Source: Pseudomonadota bacterium (GTDB lineage Bacteria > Pseudomonadota > Alphaproteobacteria > Sphingomonadales > Sphingomonadaceae). From it: 17,382 nt of DNA. Under the pieces are notes generated by a model, which did no database searches, had not been told where the DNA came from, and saw nothing but the letters and a program-made list of their open reading frames with translations. The stretch lies in assembly GCA_963205285.1 (NCBI GenBank), contig CAUJJQ010000262.1, positions 1 to 17,382 of the forward strand, read 5' to 3'. Below, piece by piece: positions 8,101 through 13,752 of the stretch. The number at the start of each line of letters is the position of its first letter. The first letter of the stretch is position 1. The position numbers and the translations under genes were made by a program.

Positions 8101-8251
8101 AAACCTGTGCCGCCGGAAAATCGATGTCGGGCTGTTGCGTCACCGGCATGCGCATGAAGCTCATCACCCCCATCAGGGTGAGCGCGACAAACAGCACGAT
8201 GGGCGGGATGGGGTTGCGAATGGCCCATGCCGAAATATTACGAAAATTCAT
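5153..8251 (-). CDS. RND efflux transporter permease subunit (HAE1/AcrB type)
   Basis: This 1032-residue inner-membrane proton antiporter would extrude hydrophobic or amphiphilic compounds through a trimeric pump with the adaptor encoded upstream and an outer-membrane channel not present here. The protein has the duplicated RND plan: an N-terminal membrane helix, a large periplasmic loop, a helix bundle, then a repeat. Proton-relay residues are present: D402-D403 in GVLVDDAIVEIENI (TM4), K911 in VAKNSILVVDF (TM10) and the MTT segment of TM11. Length and motifs indicate a complete, functional gene. The start ATG 8251 has GGGAG about 10 nt upstream and lies 27 nt after the adaptor gene. Substrate range cannot be predicted. 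No tolC-like outer-membrane gene is in the window, so the channel must be encoded elsewhere. Confidence 0.97.
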   Translation of the reverse strand: MNFRNISAWAIRNPIPPIVLFVALTLMGVMSFMRMPVTQQPDIDFPAAQVSIIQPGAAPTEMETQVAQKVEAAVRNINGVDEINTSVREGSTNMFIQFDIGTPIDRAVNDVRDAISNIRSDLPDGILEPQVTRIDTSGDPIAYISVEAVDMTLEQLSWFVDDVVAKRLRGLEGVAAVSRDGGVNREIRVILDPAKMQGLGVTAAQINQQLRQVNVNAAGGLAEIAGAEQSLRVLGNARDAHQLANTQIAIGGGRTIKLSDVAEVRDLYAEQRSFATMNGRQVLSFSITRAKGASDVAVYALVEAELAKIREQNPKVQFRELFSSVGYTESDYESSITAMIEGAVLAVVVVFLFLRDWRATIISALAIPLSAIPAFWFMEMLGFSLNSISLLALSLVAGVLVDDAIVEIENIVRHMRMGKSAYQASIDAADEIGLAVLATTMAIVAVFLPVGLMPGVSGQFFKNFGLTVVAAVVMSLAVARLITPMIAAYFLKAHGEAEHSARWVQTYVHWLEWTLRNRWKTMLCGLGAFAATIVAFMTLSFTFQPDLDFDYSQIRIEMTPGTTLAHTEQVIRRVQDAVTADRDVVEAAYAAINPGNGRIYLTLRKDRPISSIEFENRWSPRLANVADARVTFSSQNGGFSGRDLSITLGGSDPVVLNRTANAIVEQMRGMPELVAPRVNGDMARPEITIRPRLDLAASMGVTTAALSQTIRLATLGDIDQNSAKFSLSDRQIPIRVALDPAARRDISTIENLPVPTSTGGSVPLKSVAEISFGSGPTVIQRTNLERRLTIGADLANNPATGQPYVSGEAMTKIDNLPAMRNLPQGVSRLKLGQDKWQEEMVTNFLIAVVSGIFLVFAVLVLLYHRIMPPFVNMASLLLAPLGAALALHICRMPLSMPVFIGVLMLLGIVAKNSILVVDFALEEMNKGIDKFEAILDAGRKRAQPIVMTTVAMVAGMVPTSLALTGDGAWRQPMGVTVIGGLIVSTILTLLIVPAAFSLAVGAETRFGPLLRRWFLTYKPGDEDKGHIPQPAE

Positions 8252-8278
8252 GGCACTAACGCTCCCATCCGGCAGATA

Positions 8279-9493
8279 TTACGACGGGCGGCGGGCAACA
8301 ACCTGCCGCACCCTGTCGCCGGGATTCAAAAATGCACCCGCGCTCACCACGACATGTTCCTGACCGGTCAGGCCGGAAAGTATCGAAACACCGGCGCTGC
8401 TGACCTGACCGATGGTCACGGCCACGCGCTGCGCCTTATTCGCACGGTCGATGACATAGACATAGCTGCCCTGTTCATCGTTGAGCACGGCGGATTCGGG
8501 CAGCAGCGGCGCGACCGCCGAGCCGGTGACAATCCGCGCTTCGGCGAAGCCGCCGGGGCGGATGCCGCCGGCAAAGGACAGCGCAACACGCGCCACGCCT
8601 TGCCGCGTTTCGGGGTTGATGACCGGCGATAATTGCCAGATTTGCCCGGTGTAGCTTTGCGTGCCGCCAACCGGGGTGACGCTGACGCGTTCACCAACCG
8701 ACAATTGCGCCAAATCCCCCTCTGTCACATTGGCGAGCAACTCCATCTCACCGCCACGCGCCATGCGGAACAAAACCCCGCTGCCCGCGCTTACCACCTG
8801 ACCGGGTTCAACCTGTCGGGTTAGCACCAACCCTGCGGCGGGCGCGCGAATGTCGAGCCGCCCTATGCGTGCGCGGTTTTGCGCAAATTGTGCGCGAGCA
8901 ACGCGCACCTGTGCTGCAGCGGCATCGCGCGTTGCGGTCTTGCGTTCCAGATCGGCGGTCGAAACAAAACCCCGCGCGGAAAGCGCGGTGGCGCGGTCGA
9001 GTTCAGCTTGTGCCAGACGTGCATTCGCCTCTGCCACACGGATCTGCGCCGACAGCGATTCTGCTTCGCCGGCCTGCACCTGACGGTCGATGGTGGCCAA
9101 CACCTGACCGGCCGCAACCCACTGACCCGGTTCGACGAGGACGCGCACGACCTGTCCGCCCTCGCCAGCAACGCCGACCGGCATTTCGCGCCGCGCGGCA
9201 AGGCTGCCGGTCGCCGAAATAATCCGCTCCACATTCGTGCGTCCGGGCACCATGACGGTGACGCTGGGGATGCTATCATCCCCCGCCGCGCCGCCACTCG
9301 CCGCTTCGGTCTGCGCTGCGCTGCCGCCGGAAAATTGCATCCATGCAAAGAGGAGGACAAGCACCGCTGCAACGGCGGCAGCAATCATTATCCAGCGCCG
9401 CTTGCGCGCGCGCGCGGTGCCGATGGTGGCATCCCAATCATCGCCACCGGCGTCTCCCGTCGCGGGGGTGAGGGTTCCGGATTCATAGTTCAT
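8279..9493 (-). CDS. RND efflux periplasmic adaptor subunit (membrane fusion protein)
   Basis: This 404-residue adaptor bridges the RND pump to an outer-membrane channel. A charged N-terminus ends in RARKRRW and is followed by one membrane segment (about residues 38-52), so it is anchored by a helix rather than a lipid. Next come the lipoyl half-motif (VRVLVEPGQWVAAGQVLATI), a coiled-coil hairpin rich in Ala, Arg and Gln (about 115-180), the second lipoyl half (IRAPAAGLVLTRQVEPGQVV), then beta-barrel and membrane-proximal domains. The frame is open to 9595, but ATG 9493 is preferred because AGGA lies 8 nt before it; ATG 9499 is the alternative. It is the first gene of the operon with the pump and the DUF445 gene. 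Confidence 0.95.
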   Translation of the reverse strand: MNYESGTLTPATGDAGGDDWDATIGTARARKRRWIMIAAAVAAVLVLLFAWMQFSGGSAAQTEAASGGAAGDDSIPSVTVMVPGRTNVERIISATGSLAARREMPVGVAGEGGQVVRVLVEPGQWVAAGQVLATIDRQVQAGEAESLSAQIRVAEANARLAQAELDRATALSARGFVSTADLERKTATRDAAAAQVRVARAQFAQNRARIGRLDIRAPAAGLVLTRQVEPGQVVSAGSGVLFRMARGGEMELLANVTEGDLAQLSVGERVSVTPVGGTQSYTGQIWQLSPVINPETRQGVARVALSFAGGIRPGGFAEARIVTGSAVAPLLPESAVLNDEQGSYVYVIDRANKAQRVAVTIGQVSSAGVSILSGLTGQEHVVVSAGAFLNPGDRVRQVVARRPS

Positions 9494-9566
9494 TGTCATT
9501 ATCCTGTCGGCCTGCCGCTTGTTTGTGCGCGCTATCGCCACAATCTCGGCTTTGGAGAGCCTTGCT

Positions 9567-9595
9567 GTATTACCGTAATAAGTCACCACCTGCAA
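9567..9595 (-). promoter_or_regulatory. Promoter of the RND efflux operon
   Basis: On the minus strand, TTGCAG (9595-9590) and TAATAC (9572-9567) are separated by exactly 17 bases, close to the sigma70 consensus. The predicted start is near 9560, giving a leader of about 65 nt before the adaptor start at 9493. The -10 box lies within a perfect palindrome, so repressor binding there would block the polymerase. Confidence 0.6.
9568..9580. promoter_or_regulatory. Operator-like palindrome over the efflux promoter
   Basis: TATTAC-C-GTAATA is a perfect inverted repeat with 6-bp arms around one central base. It overlaps the -10 box of the efflux promoter, the classic position for a repressor such as a TetR- or MarR-type protein. 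No regulator gene is adjacent, so the protein that reads it would be encoded elsewhere. Confidence 0.5.
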
Positions 9596-9708
9596 GAGGG
9601 GGGCAAGCCATCCCCGGCAGTTGTTGCAAAATTGTCCCGTTTGTCGGGAATTTGGCGCGCGCTATGCCGGATTTGCGCGACCATGCCAAGAAAAACTGTT
9701 GTAGACGT

Positions 9709-9749
9709 AAGACGAAAGGGGCGGCGCTGCATTACTGCAACACCGCCCC
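9709..9749 (-). terminator. Intrinsic terminator of the glsB-like gene
   Basis: On the minus strand, 14 bases pair with 14 (9749-9736 with 9731-9718; two are G-U pairs) around a GTAA tetraloop of GNRA type, followed by TTTCGTCTT. On the plus strand the wobble positions become C-A mismatches, so the signal is directional. It lies 23 nt after the stop codon at 9773 and isolates this gene from the efflux operon downstream. Confidence 0.85.
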
Positions 9750-9772
9750 GAAAATGTCGAAAAATATTATAT

Positions 9773-10045
9773 TTAGCGCACGCTGCCGCGACGGATGAGG
9801 TTGATGATGCCAAGCAGCACCACCGCACCCGCCAGACCGACGAGGATGGAGGGGATGTCTAGACCATCGCGCAGCCCCATGCCGCCCATGTGGAAAAAGG
9901 CGCTGGCGACCCATTTGCCAAGCAGCGAGCCGACGCAACCAACGACGATGTTGAGGAAAATACCCTGTTGCGCATCGGTATTCATGATTTTGCTGGCAAT
10001 CCAGCCAATCAGACCGCCGACGATCAATGCGATAATGAAGTTCAT
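9773..10045 (-). CDS. GlsB/YeaQ/YmgE family stress-response membrane protein
   Basis: The 90-residue protein is almost entirely hydrophobic with about three membrane segments: residues 2-18 (FIIALIVGGLIGWIASK), about 28-48 (IFLNIVVGCVGSLLGKW) and about 64-82 (ILVGLAGAVVLLGIINL). It ends in the basic RRGSVR. The IVGGLIGWIASKIM start and the NIVVGCVGSLLG repeat are typical of this transglycosylase-associated family, which is often induced by stress but has no firm biochemical function. The frame extends to 10072, but ATG 10045 is chosen because GGGGAGAG lies 5 nt upstream. It is monocistronic, with the sciP terminator before it and its own terminator after it. Confidence 0.88.
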   Translation of the reverse strand: MNFIIALIVGGLIGWIASKIMNTDAQQGIFLNIVVGCVGSLLGKWVASAFFHMGGMGLRDGLDIPSILVGLAGAVVLLGIINLIRRGSVR

Positions 10046-10174
10046 CTTACTCTCCCCATTTGGGTGTTCCATAAGGTACGGGTCAATGCGACCAGACGGA
10101 CAAAGGGAACATGGCTAGCCGGCAAAGACAAGAAAAAAGCTTAAGCGCATTGAAACCATAGGCAAAAGGCCATG

Positions 10175-10205
10175 CAAAAACGGCGCCGGAAAACCTCCCG
10201 ACGCC
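10175..10205 (-). terminator. Intrinsic terminator of sciP
   Basis: On the minus strand GGCGTCGG (10205-10198) pairs with CCGGCGCC (10189-10182) to form 8 pairs including one G-U, with an 8-base loop, followed by GTTTTTGC. It starts 25 nt after the sciP stop codon at 10231. Confidence 0.75.
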
Positions 10206-10230
10206 GCCTAATTGCGCTTAATGCGCTGAT

Positions 10231-10530
10231 TCAAAAACGCTGTTGGCGTTCGTATAAATCGCGATATTGGCGGATACGCGTGACGCGCAGCCCCGGCATA
10301 CCGGCGCGATCAATCGCGCGCTGCCAACCGGCAAATTCCTCCAACGTCAGGCTATAGCGTTCGCACGCTTCATCAACGCTGAGCAGGCCGCCGTTGACCG
10401 CAGCCACCACCTCCGCCTTGCGGCGGACAACCCAGCGGGTCGTGCTGGGCGGGGGCAGCGAATCGAGCGTCAGCGATTCGCCCAAGGGGCCAATCACTCG
10501 GTCGGGTCGGAAGTTCTGATTCTCGTTCAT
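10231..10530 (-). CDS. sciP: CtrA inhibitor SciP (DUF1153)
   Basis: The 99-residue protein is a clear DUF1153/SciP member. In Caulobacter this small helix-turn-helix protein binds CtrA and represses CtrA-activated transcription as part of the cell-cycle circuit. The family core is intact: RVIGPLGESLTLDSLPPP (about 11-28), RWVVRRKAEVVAAVNGGLLS (about 32-51), then DEACERYSLTLEEFAGWQRAID (about 53-74) and the C-terminal GLRVTRIRQYR. AGAGG about 6 nt upstream supports ATG 10530. A CtrA-like box lies about 90 nt upstream, as expected if CtrA activates its own inhibitor. The gene has its own terminator. The start codon overlaps the stop of an unrecognised upstream frame (ATGA), which may be chance. 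Confidence 0.95.
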   Translation of the reverse strand: MNENQNFRPDRVIGPLGESLTLDSLPPPSTTRWVVRRKAEVVAAVNGGLLSVDEACERYSLTLEEFAGWQRAIDRAGMPGLRVTRIRQYRDLYERQQRF

Positions 10531-10880
10531 GCGAACCTCTGTTGTGCTGAACTGGGGGTCAATTCAGCGAATAGAGGGGTAGATAGGTCAGCGGATTGAA
10601 CATCGGCTAAAACCGCATGGTTAATGGGCAGGTAAGACGAATTTTTTGTAGCCGCCGCAATATGATGCGGGGTTGCACCCAAAAAGCTGCCGCGCCCGCC
10701 GGTGAGCGTTGCATCGCCGATATCGCTATCGTCCTTGCTTTTGGGGGCTTGATTCAATGCGACGACAGTCGGCAGCGCGTTTTGACGCATGGCGATAAGG
10801 ACACGCAGCATGTCAAAATCGACGCGCGCCAGGCTGCCATGTGCGGCCTTGTCCAACAGGGGGGGGTGATTCCATTGCAT
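10527..10880 (-). CDS. Unrecognised 117-codon reading frame overlapping the sciP start
   Basis: I do not recognise this protein and it may not be real. The ATG at 10880 has GGTAGG directly upstream, and the TGA overlaps the sciP ATG by 4 nt. The first 70 or so codons have a coding-like composition: by hand count about 69% GC at third positions against about 46% at second positions. In the last 39 codons third-position GC falls to about 46%, and this part contains the CtrA-like box. The predicted protein is neutral and soluble, with no membrane segment or known motif; the most protein-like stretch is DFDMLRVLIAMRQNALPTVV. It could be a small gene co-transcribed with sciP, a decayed remnant, or a chance frame in the sciP promoter region. 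Confidence 0.35.
   Translation of the reverse strand: MQWNHPPLLDKAAHGSLARVDFDMLRVLIAMRQNALPTVVALNQAPKSKDDSDIGDATLTGGRGSFLGATPHHIAAATKNSSYLPINHAVLADVQSADLSTPLFAELTPSSAQQRFA
10617..10635 (-). promoter_or_regulatory. CtrA-like binding box upstream of sciP
   Basis: On the minus strand the site reads TTAC-N7-TTAACCAT, one base from the CtrA consensus TTAA-N7-TTAA and with the full TTAACCAT half-site. It lies 87-105 nt upstream of the sciP start codon. A further isolated TTAACC half-site occurs at 10952-10947. In Caulobacter CtrA activates sciP, so the position fits known regulation; binding here is inferred. Confidence 0.5.
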
Positions 10881-11110
10881 GCCTACCGCCCTAAACGACA
10901 AGCAGCTAAGGCCCGGTAAAGACGCAATTTACGGCGCATTAGCACAGGTTAAGCGCCGTTCACTCCGCTGAACTGGCGCTTTGCGGCTCTACGGCTAGAA
11001 CCTGTCTCGCTCTGATTGAGCCGAAACACGCCCGCGCTATCCCTGTTTTCCGTGATTTCCGAGCCGTGAAATGTTCCATTTCACTCAAAATCACTTTAGG
11101 GGACGGCCCC
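10881..11110. other. Intergenic region between the sciP side and mnmA
   Basis: No gene is recognised here. It must hold the divergent promoters for mnmA (plus) and for transcripts running towards sciP (minus). A weak plus-strand candidate for mnmA is TTGAGC (11016-11021), 16 bases, TATCCC (11038-11043). A TTAACC half-site on the minus strand lies at 10952-10947. GGCGC (10933-10937) and GCGCC (10953-10957) could form a small hairpin without a U-run. No riboswitch or tRNA fold was seen. Confidence 0.4.
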
Positions 11111-12199
11111 ATGCAGGCAGATTTTCAACTGGGTGCCGATTTGACCGGCCGGCGGATTGTCGTTGCCATGTCCGGCGGCGTGGATTCAAGCGTGGTTGCC
11201 GCGCTTGCTGCGCGTTCGGGCGCAGATGTCATCGGCATTACGCTGCGCCTTTACGACAGCGATGGCGCGCCGCGCCGCGCGGGCGCATGCTGCGCCGGGC
11301 AGGATATTCGCGATGCGGCGCAGGTCGCGCAACGGCTGGGTTTTGTTCACCATGTTGTCGACCATGTCAGCGCCTTTCGTCAGGCGGTGGTCGAACAATT
11401 TGCCGATGATTATCTGGCCGGGCGCACCCCCATCCCCTGCGTGCGCTGCAATATGGGGCCAAAGTTCACCGATCTCCTCTCCATCGCGCGCGATCTTGGC
11501 GGGGATTGTCTGGCGACCGGCCATTATGTCCGCCGCATCATGGGGGCAGGGGGCGCCGAAATGCACCGGGCAATCGACCCTGCGCGTGACCAGAGCTATT
11601 TCCTCTTTGCAACGACGCTGGGCCAGCTCGACTATCTGCGTTTTCCACTGGGCAATATGCCCAAGACAGAGGTGCGCCGCATCGCGGGGGAACTGGGGCT
11701 GGGTATTGCTGCTAAGCCCGACAGTCAGGACATTTGTTTCGTCCCCAATGGCGATTATGCCAGCGTCGTGCGCCGCGTGCGGCCCGACGGCATTCGCGCG
11801 GGGCGTATCGTTAACGAAACAGGCGATGTGCTGGGCAGCCACCAGGGCATCATCCATTTTACCGTCGGCCAGCGGCGCGGGCTGGAAATCGGCGGTCTGG
11901 CCGAACCGCTCTATGTATTGCGGCTCGATGCGGCGCGCGATGAAGTGGTGGTCGGCCCGCGCGCGGCGCTGGCAGTTGGCGCGGCGCGGCTGGTCGATTG
12001 CAATATGCTGGCAGATGCGACCAACCGACCGCTCGCTGCAACAGTGCGCTCGCTCGCCAAGCCGGCGGCGGCGCATTTTGATGGCACATGGTTGCACTTT
12101 GCCGAGCCTGAATATGGCGTTGCGCCGGGGCAGGCGGCGGTGCTGTATGACGGGGACAGGGTGGTTGGCGGCGGCTGGATTGCCGAAACGCGGCGCTGA
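11111..12199 (+). CDS. mnmA: tRNA-specific 2-thiouridylase MnmA
   Basis: MnmA uses ATP and a sulfur relay to thiolate U34 of tRNA-Lys, tRNA-Glu and tRNA-Gln(UUG) in the cytoplasm. The 362-residue protein has the PP-loop SGGVDSS at 21-27 for ATP activation. C113 in [11 protein letters not shown] and C209 in [13 protein letters not shown] match the two catalytic cysteines of the family. The tRNA-binding middle ([15 protein letters not shown]) and the C-terminal beta domain ([13 protein letters not shown], then [26 protein letters not shown]) are complete. An in-frame start at 11066 exists, but ATG 11111 has AGGGGA about 8 nt upstream and gives the usual N-terminus. The stop codon directly abuts the stop codon of the convergent gene, with no space for a terminator. 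Confidence 0.97.
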   Translation: MQADFQLGADLTGRRIVVAMSGGVDSSVVAALAARSGADVIGITLRLYDSDGAPRRAGACCAGQDIRDAAQVAQRLGFVHHVVDHVSAFRQAVVEQFADDYLAGRTPIPCVRCNMGPKFTDLLSIARDLGGDCLATGHYVRRIMGAGGAEMHRAIDPARDQSYFLFATTLGQLDYLRFPLGNMPKTEVRRIAGELGLGIAAKPDSQDICFVPNGDYASVVRRVRPDGIRAGRIVNETGDVLGSHQGIIHFTVGQRRGLEIGGLAEPLYVLRLDAARDEVVVGPRAALAVGAARLVDCNMLADATNRPLAATVRSLAKPAAAHFDGTWLHFAEPEYGVAPGQAAVLYDGDRVVGGGWIAETRR

Positions 12200-12526
12200 T
12201 TAAGGCTCGTCCGAAAAAACGCAGCTTCCATCGACATAATGCGCGCTGCGCGATGCCAGCAGCGGCACAGAACCGGTCACCGTTTTGCTTTCGGCATCTT
12301 CGGATAGGCTGACCATTTCCATCCCCGGTTCAAAATCGCGCGTGCAACTGTCGAGCGGGCGCCCCTCCACATAACGGCAGGCACAGCCCATCCGCGCGCC
12401 ATATGCGGCCCCAACATCGGCCTGCAAATTCCACGCCGGCAATTTCCACAATAACAGCGCGGCAACCAGCAGCATCGCGAATAAAATCCACAACCGCCGA
12501 CGCAATGGGCTGCGCGTGCGGCGCAC
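12200..12526 (-). CDS. Small cysteine-containing membrane-anchored protein of unknown function
   Basis: I do not recognise a characterised family. The 108-residue protein begins with a very basic stretch (RRTRSPLRRR) and a single membrane segment (about residues 12-28, ending LLLWKLPAW), so the rest is probably periplasmic. That part holds four cysteines: the pair in GCACRYVEGRPLDSC, the third at its end and one near the C-terminus (DGSCVF). They could form disulfides or bind metal. The frame extends to a GTG at 12583, only 8 nt from the divergent hydrolase start. The GTG at 12526 is preferred because AAGGGG lies 7 nt upstream, which removes a Pro/Ser-rich extension and leaves 65 bp for promoters. 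Its head-to-head position with the serine hydrolase suggests a shared envelope role, by position only. Confidence 0.75.
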   Translation of the reverse strand: MRRTRSPLRRRLWILFAMLLVAALLLWKLPAWNLQADVGAAYGARMGCACRYVEGRPLDSCTRDFEPGMEMVSLSEDAESKTVTGSVPLLASRSAHYVDGSCVFSDEP

Positions 12527-12533
12527 TGCGTCG

Positions 12534-12539
12534 CCCCTT
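12534..12539 (-). promoter_or_regulatory. Ribosome-binding site deciding the GTG start at 12526
   Basis: AAGGGG on the minus strand lies 7 nt before the GTG at 12526. No comparable site precedes the upstream GTG at 12583, so the shorter protein is favoured. Confidence 0.5.
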
Positions 12540-12591
12540 GTGCCGGGGGGCGTTGCACTGGGGGGCGGGGATGCGCTAGTCACGCATCGGC

Positions 12592-13752
12592 ATGAAGCGC
12601 AATTTCACCCCCTTGGCAAGCCGTCGCAAAATCTTGGGCAGCCTGTTGGTCGCCCCAATCGCCGTTCCCATACTCCATGCGTGCAGTGGGGGTGATGGGC
12701 GCGATACGGACATTCCCCCCGCGCTCGCCCCCGCATTGGCCCGCGCATTGGGCAGCGCGCAATTGCCGGGCGCGGCGCGGCACGCTATCGAAAATCTGAT
12801 CGGCAATCAGGACGCGCATGGCGAAACCCGCGCGCTTTATATTTTGCGCGGCGGCAGTCCCATTACCGAATATTATGCCGATGGTTTTTTGGCGACCAGC
12901 CGCCTTATCAGTTGGTCGATGGCCAAATCCATCACCGCCATTTTAATCGGTATCTTGGTGGGCGATGGCCGCCTGTCGCTCGACGAATCAGCGCCCATCC
13001 CCGCATGGCAGCGGGCGGGCGACCCGCGCGGCGGGATAAAATTGCGCCACCTGCTTCATATGGCGAGCGGGCTGGAACATGTCGAAGTGGGCGACCCCAT
13101 TTGGTCGAGCGATACGGTTGCCATGTTGTTTGGTGATGGCGCGGCGAATATGGCGGCGATGGCCGAAGCCAAGCCTGCCGTTGCCGCGCCGGGTGAAAAT
13201 TTCCTGTATAGTTCAGCAACCAGCGTCATTCTGGCGGACATCATCGCACGCAGCCTGACCGACAGCGCGGTGCCGGCAATTCGCCGCCAGGCGGTGCGCA
13301 ATTTCATCGATGGGCGGCTCGCCGGGCCGCTGGGCCTCGAAAGGCTGCAGGTCGAATTTGACCCGGCGGGGACGATGATTGGCGGGTCGATCATGCATGC
13401 CAGCGCGCGGGATTTTGCACGGCTGGGCGAATTGCTGCGGCTGGGCGGGGTTGCGCCCAGTGGCACGCGGATATTGGCACAAAGCTGGGTGGATTTCATG
13501 CGTACCCCATCCCCCGCCAACCCGGCCTATGGCGGGCATATCTGGCTCAACCGCGCACCATCTGCGCCGCGCTATGGCGCGCTATGGCCAGATCGCGGGG
13601 CGGCGGACCTTTTCGCCTTTGTCGGGCATCAGGGGCAATATGTTGTCGTATCACCCGCGCAGGGGCTGACGATGGTGCGGCTGGGCATCACCAGCGACGC
13701 GCAAATGGATGCGCTGCGCCAGACGATGGGGCTGATTTCGGCCAGCCTCTAA
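12592..13752 (+). CDS. Serine hydrolase, class C beta-lactamase/penicillin-binding-protein fold, probable exported lipoprotein
   Basis: The 386-residue protein has the serine beta-lactamase/DD-peptidase fold. Its catalytic elements are S109-M-A-K112 (SxxK, in ISWSMAKSITAI), Y206-S-S (the YxN position, with Ser in place of Asn) and H346-Q-G348 (the KTG-like strand). The N-terminus is basic with SRRKILG, close to a Tat twin-arginine motif. A hydrophobic stretch and the lipobox-like LHAC (C31) follow, so it is probably exported and lipid-anchored. Family members include esterases, peptidases and beta-lactamases; true lactam hydrolysis cannot be inferred. ATG 12592 gives a sensible signal peptide although no clear ribosome-binding site is seen. 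The gene diverges from the small cysteine protein and its stop codon overlaps that of the convergent CDF transporter. Confidence 0.9.
   Translation: MKRNFTPLASRRKILGSLLVAPIAVPILHACSGGDGRDTDIPPALAPALARALGSAQLPGAARHAIENLIGNQDAHGETRALYILRGGSPITEYYADGFLATSRLISWSMAKSITAILIGILVGDGRLSLDESAPIPAWQRAGDPRGGIKLRHLLHMASGLEHVEVGDPIWSSDTVAMLFGDGAANMAAMAEAKPAVAAPGENFLYSSATSVILADIIARSLTDSAVPAIRRQAVRNFIDGRLAGPLGLERLQVEFDPAGTMIGGSIMHASARDFARLGELLRLGGVAPSGTRILAQSWVDFMRTPSPANPAYGGHIWLNRAPSAPRYGALWPDRGAADLFAFVGHQGQYVVVSPAQGLTMVRLGITSDAQMDALRQTMGLISASL

Noticed and set aside
4739..8632. Several long plus-strand frames opposite the DUF445, RND and adaptor genes
   Set aside because: They are His/Arg/Gly-rich with no domain, and lie exactly antisense to well-supported genes with complete motifs.
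10617..10919. Plus-strand 100-codon frame opposite the frame upstream of sciP
   Set aside because: No ribosome-binding site or recognisable motif; composition is shadow-like and it overlaps the CtrA-like box.
11157..12203. Long second plus-strand frame (348 codons) within mnmA
   Set aside because: It is Trp/Arg/Cys-rich and lies one frame off mnmA, which has the complete PP-loop and both catalytic cysteines.
13569..13588. Perfect 10-bp tandem duplication (GCGCTATGGC twice) in the serine hydrolase gene
   Set aside because: A single two-copy repeat of GC-rich coding sequence that keeps the frame open; probably chance or minor slippage with no sign of function.
12592..13752. Serine hydrolase as an antibiotic-resistance beta-lactamase
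   Set aside because: The fold is shared with esterases and peptidases, and the YxN position is YSS; no evidence supports lactam hydrolysis.
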